Below, one piece after another: positions 18,442 through 26,168 of a stretch of DNA of 64,000 nt. Source of the stretch: Arsenophonus sp. aPb (GTDB lineage Bacteria; Pseudomonadota; Gammaproteobacteria; Enterobacterales; Enterobacteriaceae); contig NZ_CP123499.1 of assembly GCF_029873475.1 (NCBI RefSeq), forward strand, positions 1,798,001 to 1,862,000, written 5' to 3'. A program made the position numbers and the translations under genes. The notes beneath the pieces are model-generated. The model saw only the letters and a program-made list of their open reading frames with translations. It had not been told where the DNA came from and searched no databases. Each line of letters opens with the position of its first letter. Positions within the stretch are counted from its first letter, which is position 1.

Positions 18442-18830
18442 AAATCTTACTGAGCTTAGTTAGCAAAACCCTGCCGCTAATAGTGACGCTTTTTTGCTTG
18501 CTGCTTTTTCGTCTCCAGCATCGTCAAATTCAGGCGTTAACCGAACAAAACCAGGCGTTAACCCACACCTTTAGCACGCAAAGTAAACAATTTCAGGCCA
18601 CCTTGAAAGCCATTGAGACCACCCATGAAATATCGAAACAACACTTTTATGCCAGTGAAAACCAATGGGCGGATTCACAGGCGAATAAAATTTTTATTAA
18701 AAAAACCGTTAGTGATAATGCGTGTGCTAACCGGGCTGTGCCTGCTGCCGCTGTTGAGCGGCTGCACCAGCACACCAGCCGCATACGTGACCGTGTCTTA
18801 TCCGGCGATACCCGCCCCGCTACTGGCTGA
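18438..18830 (+). CDS. lysB: LysB, i-spanin (Rz-like)
   Basis: 130 residues. An N-terminal membrane anchor (about 10-28) is followed by a Gln/Lys-rich coiled coil (30-85), the layout of inner-membrane spanins. It overlaps the endolysin by 4 bases, and the out-of-frame lysC gene lies inside its 3' end. With LysC it would fuse inner and outer membranes in the last step of lysis. Confidence 0.8.
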   Translation: MKILLSLVSKTLPLIVTLFCLLLFRLQHRQIQALTEQNQALTHTFSTQSKQFQATLKAIETTHEISKQHFYASENQWADSQANKIFIKKTVSDNACANRAVPAAAVERLHQHTSRIRDRVLSGDTRPATG

Positions 18831-18981
18831 TTGCCTACCACCTGTTATCGCGACGCAAATGAGCTGGGGTGAAATGCTCATCTTAAATGAGGTGCTGCTA
18901 ACGGTGATTGAGCAATGCAATTTAGATAAACAAGCTATTCGAGCCATTGAGCGTAAGCGTCAACATGAAAAAACTTGCTGA
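18718..18981 (+). CDS. lysC: LysC, o-spanin lipoprotein (Rz1-like)
   Basis: 87 residues from the ATG at 18718, nested out of frame in lysB and extending past its stop. A short signal peptide ends in the lipobox LLSGC, with a proline-containing stretch after it (YPAIPAPLL), as in P2 LysC. A longer frame begins at 18613, but only the internal start gives a correctly placed lipobox. Confidence 0.82.
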   Translation: MRVLTGLCLLPLLSGCTSTPAAYVTVSYPAIPAPLLADCLPPVIATQMSWGEMLILNEVLLTVIEQCNLDKQAIRAIERKRQHEKTC

Positions 18982-19390
18982 ATTACGCCGCTATCTGGCA
19001 GAGAAAATCGCCTACTTTACGGAAAATCCCGATAATCTGTATTTATTTGTCGAAAATGGTCGCATTGTTTCCACAATGGCCCCGTCATTATCTTATGAAT
19101 ATCAATACACGGTAAATCTTATTGCTGAACGTTTTAGCAGTGATCAAAATATTCTGATGGCGGTTATCATTGACTGGCTAAAAAATCATCAACCAGAGCT
19201 GTTAGCCAACCCGGATAAACGTCATGATGGATTTAAATTTGAAGCGGTGATCCACAATAATCAAACCGCCGATATTAGCATCGAATTAACGTTAACCGAA
19301 CGGGTGTTAGTGACTGAAAAAGACGGCCAATATTGGGTTACCGCGATCCCGGAGCCGCCCGATCCGTTTAATGACTGGTCATCGGTATGA
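18965..19390 (+). CDS. R: Tail completion protein gpR
   Basis: 141 residues from the ATG at 18965, with the P2 gpR-like start MKKLAELRRYL. The segment DNLYLFVENGRI and the C-terminal EPPDPFNDWSSV match the family. It acts with gpS to finish the tail tube end that binds the head. It overlaps lysC at its start and S at its end. Confidence 0.88.
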   Translation: MKKLAELRRYLAEKIAYFTENPDNLYLFVENGRIVSTMAPSLSYEYQYTVNLIAERFSSDQNILMAVIIDWLKNHQPELLANPDKRHDGFKFEAVIHNNQTADISIELTLTERVLVTEKDGQYWVTAIPEPPDPFNDWSSV

Positions 19391-20016
19391 ATGATAAGGC
19401 GCTACTGCAATTCGATTCGGCGCTGACAGTACTGTTAAAAAAATTAACACCCGCTCAGCGTAAGCAACTATCGCGCCTGATTGCCCGCGATTTGCGAATC
19501 AATCAACTCAAACGCATTCGCCGCCAGCAGAATCCTGACGGCAACCCTTATGCACCGCGCAAGGCCAGTTTTGTGACTGTGCTGCGCGCGTTACGTTTTC
19601 TCTGGCGAGGACAGCATCGGCAATTAAAAAACTGGCGTAATCAAAAAACCGCTCACGGGGAAGTGATAACTGGCATTGATGTTGATAACAATCAAGAGCG
19701 CACTTTTTATCGACGGGATATTGAACGTTTTATTGCGGTAAAAAAAGAGCGTATTAGCACACAGCGCAAACGCAAACAAACGCGTATGTTTAAAAAACTG
19801 GCCAGTGCTAAATATTTACGCCGCGACGCTAATGATAGCGAGGCGGTACTCTTTTTTTCACCGCAAGTGGCGGCGATTGCTGAAACGCACCACTTTGGTT
19901 TAACGGAAAAAGGGCGTTATCATCCTATTCGCTATCCAGCTCGACAGTTACTCGGTTTGACCCCCGCTGACATCGCCCATCTGGAAGATCAGATATTGGC
20001 TTTTCTCGCCGGTTAA
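19387..20016 (+). CDS. S: Tail completion protein gpS
   Basis: 209 residues, P2 gpS family (virion morphogenesis). Very basic N-terminal half (QLSRLIARDLR, IRRQQNPDGNPYAPRK) and a C-terminal YPARQLLGLTPADI motif conserved in the family. Overlaps the R stop by four bases. Last gene of this transcription unit; the V promoter region follows directly. Confidence 0.88.
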   Translation: MNDKALLQFDSALTVLLKKLTPAQRKQLSRLIARDLRINQLKRIRRQQNPDGNPYAPRKASFVTVLRALRFLWRGQHRQLKNWRNQKTAHGEVITGIDVDNNQERTFYRRDIERFIAVKKERISTQRKRKQTRMFKKLASAKYLRRDANDSEAVLFFSPQVAAIAETHHFGLTEKGRYHPIRYPARQLLGLTPADIAHLEDQILAFLAG

Positions 20017-20018
20017 AT

Positions 20019-20036
20019 TGTCTTATCGGTCAGACA
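20019..20036. promoter_or_regulatory. Putative Ogr-binding site ahead of gene V
   Basis: TGT at 20019-20021, twelve bases, ACA at 20034-20036. It lies just after the S stop, centred 90 bases before V, the place of the P2 PV promoter. Confidence 0.68.
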
Positions 20037-20117
20037 AGGCGAAAGCCGTGCGAATGCTGATTTTCCCGTGGCAAACTGCAAAATAAGAAAAAGCCTCTCC
20101 ACGGAAAAGTACCAACA

Positions 20118-20741
20118 ATGAATTCAGCCCAATTATTACGTTTAATTCGCAATCTTATTCGTGTCGGGGTGGTGGTTGACGTCAACGCGAAACAGGGCTG
20201 TCGGGTGAAAACCGGTAACCTGACCACCGATTGGCTAAATTGGCTTACCTTACGCGCCGGTTCAAGTCGCACTATGCACGCCCCAAGCATTGGTGAGCAG
20301 GTATTAATCTTATCCATCGGCGGCGAACTGACGACCGCGTTTGTGCTAATGGGTATTTTTTCCGACCACTACCCCGAGCCCACCGCCTCACTGACGGCTG
20401 ATCATCGGGTTTATTCTGATGGTGCGGTGATTGAATATGAACCAGCCACCGGTGTTCTTAAAGCTAGTGGTATTAAAAACGCCCACATTGACGCGATTGA
20501 ATCAATCCATGCCAGCGCTGAAAAAGTGATGGTTACCGCCAAGACAGAAATTTTGTTAGACGCCCCCGAGGTGATTTGCAGTAAAAAATTAACCATCGGT
20601 AGCCTGGATGTGAAAGCAGGCGGCACAATGACCGGCAATATTAGCCACACGGGTCAGTTTTCCTCTAATGGGATCGTGATTGATAAACATAAACACGGCG
20701 GCGTTAAACGCGGTGGTGAACAGACGGACGGCCCACAATGA
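20118..20741 (+). CDS. V: Baseplate spike protein gpV
   Basis: 207 residues, P2 gpV family. An N-terminal OB-like domain (about 1-90) precedes a beta-helical shaft with repeated short strands, and a DKHKHGG histidine motif lies near the C terminus, like the HxH that binds iron at the needle tip of P2-type spikes. It pierces the outer membrane. First gene of the V-W-J-I-H operon; ends overlapping W. Confidence 0.91.
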   Translation: MNSAQLLRLIRNLIRVGVVVDVNAKQGCRVKTGNLTTDWLNWLTLRAGSSRTMHAPSIGEQVLILSIGGELTTAFVLMGIFSDHYPEPTASLTADHRVYSDGAVIEYEPATGVLKASGIKNAHIDAIESIHASAEKVMVTAKTEILLDAPEVICSKKLTIGSLDVKAGGTMTGNISHTGQFSSNGIVIDKHKHGGVKRGGEQTDGPQ

Positions 20742-21079
20742 GATACCTCGGTATGAATGCGATAAATGGCCGTGCTATCACGGATAGTGAACATATTCGC
20801 CAATCGATTCGCGATATTTTACTGACCCCCATTGGTAGCCGCCTTGCTCGTCGCACTTACGGTTCTTTGCTTTCTGAGTTAATCGATAGCCCCCTAACAC
20901 CGGCAACCCAATTACAACTGATGTCCGCTTGTTACACCGCCTTGCTGATTTGGGAGCCGCGTATTAATTTGAACAAACTCTCCCTCACGCTACTCGCCGC
21001 CGGCCAAATGGCGGTGGATATTGCAGGCGTTTATTCCTTAACTGAAGATCCTTTTAACCTGTCTGTTTCACTGAGGTAA
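20738..21079 (+). CDS. W: Baseplate wedge protein gpW
   Basis: 113 residues, P2 gpW / T4 gp25-like lysozyme-fold family (YLGMNAINGRAI; SIRDILLTPIGSRLARRTYGS). Forms the inner baseplate wedge that nucleates sheath assembly. The ATG overlaps the V stop as ATGA. Confidence 0.92.
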   Translation: MRYLGMNAINGRAITDSEHIRQSIRDILLTPIGSRLARRTYGSLLSELIDSPLTPATQLQLMSACYTALLIWEPRINLNKLSLTLLAAGQMAVDIAGVYSLTEDPFNLSVSLR

Positions 21080-21082
21080 CTC

Positions 21083-21994
21083 ATGGCCACGATTGATTTA
21101 AGTCTGCTGCCCGCCCCTCATGTGGTCGAAATGTTAGATTTTGAGATGTTACTCACCGAACGCAAAAACGCGTTAATCAACGCCTGTCCCGATGAAATCA
21201 AAGGGATCATTAAAAATACCTTAGCGTTAGAGTCCGAACCATTAAGCAAATTACTGCAAGAGAATGTCTATCGCGAACTGTTATTACGCCAACGGGTCAA
21301 TGAAGCGGCGCTGGCTAGTATGGTGGCATTTGCTCGTGGGGCAGATTTAGATCAGCTGGCGGCAAATAATAATGTTAAGCGGCTGATTTTAACCCCGGGT
21401 AATGACAATGCTATTCCCCCGGAGCCGCCTATTTATGAATCCGATAGCGACCTGCGGGTACGTATTCCAGCCGCCTTTGAGGGCTTAAGTGTTGCCGGCC
21501 CCATGGGGAGTTATGCATACCATGCCCGCAGTGCCGATGGTCAGGTAGCCGATGCGTCGGTGATAAGTCCGCAACCGGCCGAGGTCACTGTTTCGATTTT
21601 GGCACGTGAAGGCAATGGCACCGCTAGCGCTGACTTGTTAGAAAAAGTGAATAAGGCGCTTAATGATGAGGACGTGCGGCCAGTGGCCGATAGAGTCACG
21701 GTACAGTCAGCGAAAATCATTAATTACACCATTGATGCGGTGCTGTATCTCTACCCCGCACCGGAATATGAACCGATTTTACATGCCGCACAGGAAAAAA
21801 TTGCTAAATACACCACCGAACAGCACCGCTTAGGCCGGCATATTGTGCTTAGTGCCATTTATGCGGCACTCCATGTACCCGGGGTTCAACGGGTGGCATT
21901 AAAGGCACCGAAACAGGATATTGTGTTGGATAAAACCCAAGCCAGTTTTTGTACTGAAATAACAATCCGTCGCGGTGATGACAATGAAAAATGA
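21083..21994 (+). CDS. J: Baseplate protein gpJ
   Basis: 303 residues, P2 gpJ / T4 gp6-like family. Recognised by the N-terminal DLSLLPAPHVVE and the E.LLRQRVNEAALASM segment. With gpI and gpW it forms the baseplate wedge. Starts three bases after W; its 3' end overlaps I. Confidence 0.92.
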   Translation: MATIDLSLLPAPHVVEMLDFEMLLTERKNALINACPDEIKGIIKNTLALESEPLSKLLQENVYRELLLRQRVNEAALASMVAFARGADLDQLAANNNVKRLILTPGNDNAIPPEPPIYESDSDLRVRIPAAFEGLSVAGPMGSYAYHARSADGQVADASVISPQPAEVTVSILAREGNGTASADLLEKVNKALNDEDVRPVADRVTVQSAKIINYTIDAVLYLYPAPEYEPILHAAQEKIAKYTTEQHRLGRHIVLSAIYAALHVPGVQRVALKAPKQDIVLDKTQASFCTEITIRRGDDNEK

Positions 21995-22595
21995 CCTGCT
22001 ACCGACCGGATCATCGCCCTTAGAGCGTGCCGCTGCCCTTGCGCTGGCGGAGATTGAACGTATACCGGTGCCCATTCGTCAACTCTGGCAGCCCGATAAA
22101 TGCCCCGTCCACTTACTGCCTTATCTGGCCTGGGCATTTAGTGTTGACCGTTGGGATATCAATTGGCCAGAGAAAGCCAAACGTGAGGCGATTAAATCCG
22201 CCATGTTTATTCATCAACATAAAGGCACCATTGGCGCACTGCGACGGGTAGTTGAGCCCTTAGGTTATTTAATTCGGGTGACCGAATGGTGGCAAAGCGG
22301 CGATGCGCCAGGCACTTTTCGCTTAGATATCGGGGTTAATGAAAACGGCATTACCGAAGAAATGTTCTTTGAATTAGAGGCACTGATTGAAGGCGCCAAA
22401 CCCGTCAGTCGCCATTTAAAGGGACTGGCCATTGAACTGGAAAGTTACGGCCGATTTTATTATGGACTTGCCTGTTTTGATGGCGATATCACCACCGTTT
22501 ACCCCTACACCTCCACTGAAATTAACACAACGGGTGAGTATATGCCCGGCATGGCAATACATCTTATTGATATGATAGAGGTGGCGACATCATGA
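21984..22595 (+). CDS. I: Baseplate protein gpI
   Basis: 203 residues from the ATG at 21984, whose next residues LLPTGSSPLERAA are the conserved P2 gpI start; GGTGA lies five bases upstream. In-frame GTG (21975) and ATG (21978) are also possible. Core features are YLAWAFSVDRWD and KGTIGALRRVVEPLG. It overlaps J by 11 bases and H by 4. Confidence 0.9.
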   Translation: MKNDLLPTGSSPLERAAALALAEIERIPVPIRQLWQPDKCPVHLLPYLAWAFSVDRWDINWPEKAKREAIKSAMFIHQHKGTIGALRRVVEPLGYLIRVTEWWQSGDAPGTFRLDIGVNENGITEEMFFELEALIEGAKPVSRHLKGLAIELESYGRFYYGLACFDGDITTVYPYTSTEINTTGEYMPGMAIHLIDMIEVATS

Positions 22596-23893
22596 AATAT
22601 TTTGCCCTATTAACGGAAATTGGCGAAAACCTGTTAGCCCAGGCGACCGCACTGGGTACCAAACTGGAATTAACCCACATAGCGGTCGGTGATGGTAACG
22701 GTCAATTACCTATTCCCGATCCCAAACAGACCAAACTGGTGGCTGAGAAACGCCGTGGTGCCATTAATACCTTATTTATTGATGAAAAAAATAAAAATCA
22801 GATTGTCGCCGAACAGATCATCCCGGAAACCGACGGAGGTTGGTGGGTGCGCGAAATCGGCCTATTCGATAAATCAGCCAATTTAATTGCGGTGGCCAAC
22901 TGCCCTGAAACCTATAAACCGCAATTATCCGAAGGCTCAGCCCGTACCCAAACTATCCGTATGATACTGATTGTCAGCCATACCGAATCGGTGACAGTAA
23001 AAATCGATCCATCGGTGGTGCTAGCGACACGCGAATACGTTGATAAAGCGATTGAAGTGCGGGATAAAAAAATCAACGATATCGTGAATAAAAAACTGGA
23101 TAAAACTGATATTGTTCAGGAGACCGGCAATAATACGGATAAAGTGATGAGTCAGAAAGCCTGTACGGATCTTTTGGCCAAGAAGATCTCAGATGAATCC
23201 CTTGAAGCAGGGAAAATCTACATTTCCGGTTCAAGTACGGATGCCGTGTTATCAATCGGTGGCTCAACGGGTTATGACATTGTCGCGAATAAAAAAACTA
23301 AAACGCTTATATTGCGTAATGTGAGTACAAACACGACGATTAATGTACCGACTAAATCTGGTACGCTGGCGCTCGTATCGGATTTAACCGCCACCCTCTA
23401 CCCCATTGGTATTGCCATCTTTTTTGCCCAAAACAAAAATCCTAATCAACTGTTTCCAGGTACAAAATGGCAATATACCGGTGAAAATAAAACCATCCGC
23501 TTAGCTAAAGCCGATGGCAGCGATATCTTAAAAACCGGTGGTGCCGATACGATTAAATTGACCGAAGCCCAATTACCCGCGCATGGGCACACTTTTTCAG
23601 CAACAACCAGCAGTTTTGATTATGGTACGAAAACCACTAGCACAACGGGTGAACATGCGCATAACTATACCAACAAAAGTAAATCTACCAGGACATCTGG
23701 TGACGCTTGGAGTGCAGCAGCCGGGGAAAACGTCAATGCCACAACCTCTGCTAGCGGAAATCATGCCCATACCGTTGCCATTGGGGCACACAATCATACG
23801 GTTTCAGGTACAACCGGAAAGACAGGCAGTGGTAGCGAAATTAATATCATTAATGCTTTTGTTACTTTGATGTGCTGGTATCGGGTGAGTTAA
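22592..23893 (+). CDS. H: Tail fibre protein gpH, short form
   Basis: 433 residues against about 670 in P2. The N-terminal 150 residues are the conserved baseplate-attachment domain (YFALLTEIGENLLAQA; GGWWVREIGLFD). The middle is short, and the C-terminal receptor-binding part (about 285-433) resembles phage collar/needle domains (PIGIAIFFAQNKNPNQLFPGTKW) and carries four HxH motifs (HGH, HAH, HAH, HNH), a pattern that binds iron in T4-type fibre tips. No tail fibre assembly gene (G/tfa) follows. The tip probably sets host range. Confidence 0.88.
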   Translation: MKYFALLTEIGENLLAQATALGTKLELTHIAVGDGNGQLPIPDPKQTKLVAEKRRGAINTLFIDEKNKNQIVAEQIIPETDGGWWVREIGLFDKSANLIAVANCPETYKPQLSEGSARTQTIRMILIVSHTESVTVKIDPSVVLATREYVDKAIEVRDKKINDIVNKKLDKTDIVQETGNNTDKVMSQKACTDLLAKKISDESLEAGKIYISGSSTDAVLSIGGSTGYDIVANKKTKTLILRNVSTNTTINVPTKSGTLALVSDLTATLYPIGIAIFFAQNKNPNQLFPGTKWQYTGENKTIRLAKADGSDILKTGGADTIKLTEAQLPAHGHTFSATTSSFDYGTKTTSTTGEHAHNYTNKSKSTRTSGDAWSAAAGENVNATTSASGNHAHTVAIGAHNHTVSGTTGKTGSGSEINIINAFVTLMCWYRVS

Positions 23894-23914
23894 GGTTAAT
23901 TGCGCAGCCGACTT

Positions 23915-23932
23915 TGTCTGTTTGATGAAACA
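23915..23932. promoter_or_regulatory. Putative Ogr-binding site ahead of gene FI
   Basis: TGT at 23915-23917, twelve bases, ACA at 23930-23932. It is centred 80 bases before FI in the H-FI gap, matching the P2 PF promoter position. Confidence 0.68.
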
Positions 23933-24003
23933 AATAAAACAGCGTGCATTTTTTATTGCAGATAGCGACCATAACAAGAAGACAACGCAAAGGATGATAT
24001 TGT

Positions 24004-25179
24004 ATGGCGCAAGATTACCACCACGGCGTGCGGGTGATTGAACTCAATGATGGCACCCGTCCGATTCGTACCATTAGCACCGCGATTATTGGTATGGTTT
24101 GTATCGCTAATGATGCAGACGATAAAATATTTCCTTTAAATAAGCCGGTACTTATTACTGATGTGCAAAGTGCAGTGAGCAAAGCCGGTAAAACTGGCAC
24201 ACTGGCACCCGCATTACAGGCAATTGCCGATCAGGCAAAACCGATAACGGTGGTGGTACGGGTTGAACAAGGCGAAACCGAAGACGAAACCACCGCCAAT
24301 ATTATTGGTGGTTTAACGACAGCAGACGGTAGCAAAACAGGTATCCAGACGTTCTTGGCGGCGCAAAATAGCGTTGGCGTTAAGCCGCGTATTTTAGGCG
24401 CACCTGGGATCGATAATAAAGATGTCGCGTCCGCACTGGCTAGCGCTGCGCAAAAACTGCGTGCTATGGCTTATGTGAGTGCTTATGACTGCAAAACCGC
24501 CGGTGAAGCAGTGAAATATCGCGAAAACTTTAGCCAGCGTGAAGTTATGCTGATTTGGCCAGATTTTTTAAGCTTTGATAATGTCAATAAAACGCAAACT
24601 ACCGCCTGGGCAACAGCACGGGCACTGGGGTTACGCGCCAAAATCGATAATGATACCGGCTGGCACAAAACCCTATCAAACGTCGGTGTCAATGGAGTGA
24701 CAGGTATTTCTGCTGATCTGTCCTGGGATTTACAAGACCCTGATACCGATGCGGGGTTATTAAACGAAAACGATATCACCACCTTAATTCGCCATAACGG
24801 TTTTCGCTTCTGGGGGTCGCGCACCTGTTCGGATGATCCATTGTTTCAGTTTGAAAGTTATACCCGCACTGCGCAAATTCTGGCTGATACGATGGCGGAT
24901 GCCCATATGTGGGCCATCGATAAGCCCCTTTCACCGTCACTGGTTCGCGATATTATCGAAGGCATTAATGCCAAGTTACGCACTATGAAAACCCTGGGTT
25001 ATCTGTTAGGCGGCCAATGCTGGTTTGATGACAGTGTCAATGATAAAGAAGGGTTAAAAGCGGGCAAGCTGCTAATCGACTATGACTATACACCAGTTCC
25101 ACCGTTAGAAAATCTATTGTTACGTCAGCGTATCACTGATCGCTATCTGATGGATTTTGGCAGCCAAATAAAGGGATAA
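24004..25179 (+). CDS. FI: Tail sheath protein gpFI
   Basis: 391 residues, close to P2 FI (396). Family markers are the N terminus YHHGVRVIELNDGTRPI, the central FWGSRTCSDDP and the DYTPVPPLENL...RQRITDRYL end. This is the contractile sheath subunit. AAAGGATG lies upstream of the ATG. First gene of the FI-FII-E-T-U-D operon. Confidence 0.95.
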   Translation: MAQDYHHGVRVIELNDGTRPIRTISTAIIGMVCIANDADDKIFPLNKPVLITDVQSAVSKAGKTGTLAPALQAIADQAKPITVVVRVEQGETEDETTANIIGGLTTADGSKTGIQTFLAAQNSVGVKPRILGAPGIDNKDVASALASAAQKLRAMAYVSAYDCKTAGEAVKYRENFSQREVMLIWPDFLSFDNVNKTQTTAWATARALGLRAKIDNDTGWHKTLSNVGVNGVTGISADLSWDLQDPDTDAGLLNENDITTLIRHNGFRFWGSRTCSDDPLFQFESYTRTAQILADTMADAHMWAIDKPLSPSLVRDIIEGINAKLRTMKTLGYLLGGQCWFDDSVNDKEGLKAGKLLIDYDYTPVPPLENLLLRQRITDRYLMDFGSQIKG

Positions 25180-25182
25180 ACG

Positions 25183-25698
25183 ATGGCACTTCCACGCAAA
25201 CTCAAAAATATGAATCTGTTTAATGATGGGGAAAACTATCTCGGTATTGTGGAAGAAGTCACCTTACCGAAATTAACCCGTAAATTAGAAGGCTATCGCG
25301 GTGGCGGCATGAATGGCGAAGCGCAGATTGATTTAGGTCTCGATAGCGGTGCGCTGGATATGGAAATCACCCTCGGTGGCGGGGAAGCGCAACTCTATAA
25401 ACAATGGGGGATCGCTACCATTGATGGCGTATTACTGCGCTTTTGTGGTGCTTATCAGCGTGATGACACCGGCGATGTGACCGCCGTTGAAATCGTGGTC
25501 AGAGGACGCCTGGCAGAGATTGATCCAGGCAGCGCCAAATCGGGCGATAACAGCCAAACCAAACTCAGTTTTAAACCCGCCTATTACAAACTGTTATGGG
25601 ACGGTGAAGAGCTGATTGAAATTGATATTGTCAATATGATTGAAAAAGCCGGCGGCGTTGACCGTCTTGAACAACAACGCGCCGCCATTGGCTTATAA
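25183..25698 (+). CDS. FII: Tail tube protein gpFII
   Basis: 171 residues, the same size as P2 FII. Family markers are PRKLKNMNLFNDGENYLGIV and LEGYRGGGMNG. It polymerises into the inner tail tube under the sheath. Starts three bases after FI. Confidence 0.94.
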   Translation: MALPRKLKNMNLFNDGENYLGIVEEVTLPKLTRKLEGYRGGGMNGEAQIDLGLDSGALDMEITLGGGEAQLYKQWGIATIDGVLLRFCGAYQRDDTGDVTAVEIVVRGRLAEIDPGSAKSGDNSQTKLSFKPAYYKLLWDGEELIEIDIVNMIEKAGGVDRLEQQRAAIGL

Positions 25699-25713
25699 GG
25701 ACGAGGTAATAGC

Positions 25714-26034
25714 ATGACAGAGTCAAAAACCGCAGTAAACACCGATAACCAAATTACCGTCACGTTGGATGAATCTCTGCAACGCGGCAATACCACCATC
25801 AATGAAATCATTATTCGTAAACCCAACAGTGGCGCTTTACGCGGTGTTCGCCTTTATGCTCTGATGGAGATGGATGTCGATTCGGCGGCATTAGTGCTGC
25901 CGCGCGTAACCACGCCAGCATTAACCAAAGCAGAGATTTTTAGTCTGGCACCCTGTGATTTAGTCAGTCTTATTACAGAACTAACCAGTTTTTTAGTACC
26001 GAAATCGGCGCTTACCGCTTCCCCGAACAGTTAA
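25714..26034 (+). CDS. E: Tail assembly chaperone gpE
   Basis: 106 residues, zero-frame product of the E/E' locus. P2 gpE and its frameshifted extension act as chaperones on the tape measure protein during tail assembly. The N terminus is an acidic, disordered-looking stretch followed by the family segment VRLYALMEMDVDSAALVLPRV. A slippery heptamer lies near its 3' end. Confidence 0.9.
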   Translation: MTESKTAVNTDNQITVTLDESLQRGNTTINEIIIRKPNSGALRGVRLYALMEMDVDSAALVLPRVTTPALTKAEIFSLAPCDLVSLITELTSFLVPKSALTASPNS

Positions 26035-26168
26035 CGGTGAATGACTTAGAAGCGGATATTGCCGTGATATTCCACTGGCCGCCTTCTGAAATGGCGCAAA
26101 TGAGTTTGACTGAACTATTAGCCTGGCGTTATCAGGCTTTTAAACGCAGTGGTGCCGATAATGAGTAA
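25714..26168 (+). CDS. E': gpE-E' fusion made by programmed -1 frameshift
   Basis: After the -1 shift at 25989-25995 the reading continues to the TAA at 26166-26168. The extension (beginning STEIGAYRFPEQL and containing IFHWPPSEMAQMSLTELLAWR) has the conserved hydrophobic/Trp pattern of E'/T4-like tail chaperone extensions. The end overlaps the start of T by eight bases. The frame join is deduced from sequence and from P2, where the same shift is established. Confidence 0.85.
25989..25995 (+). other. Slippery heptamer TTTTTTA for -1 frameshift
   Basis: T TTT TTA in the zero frame of E (codons TTT at 25990 and TTA at 25993), an X XXY YYZ heptamer like the T-rich site of P2 E/E'. Shifting back one base opens 57 codons of E'. 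Confidence 0.85.
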
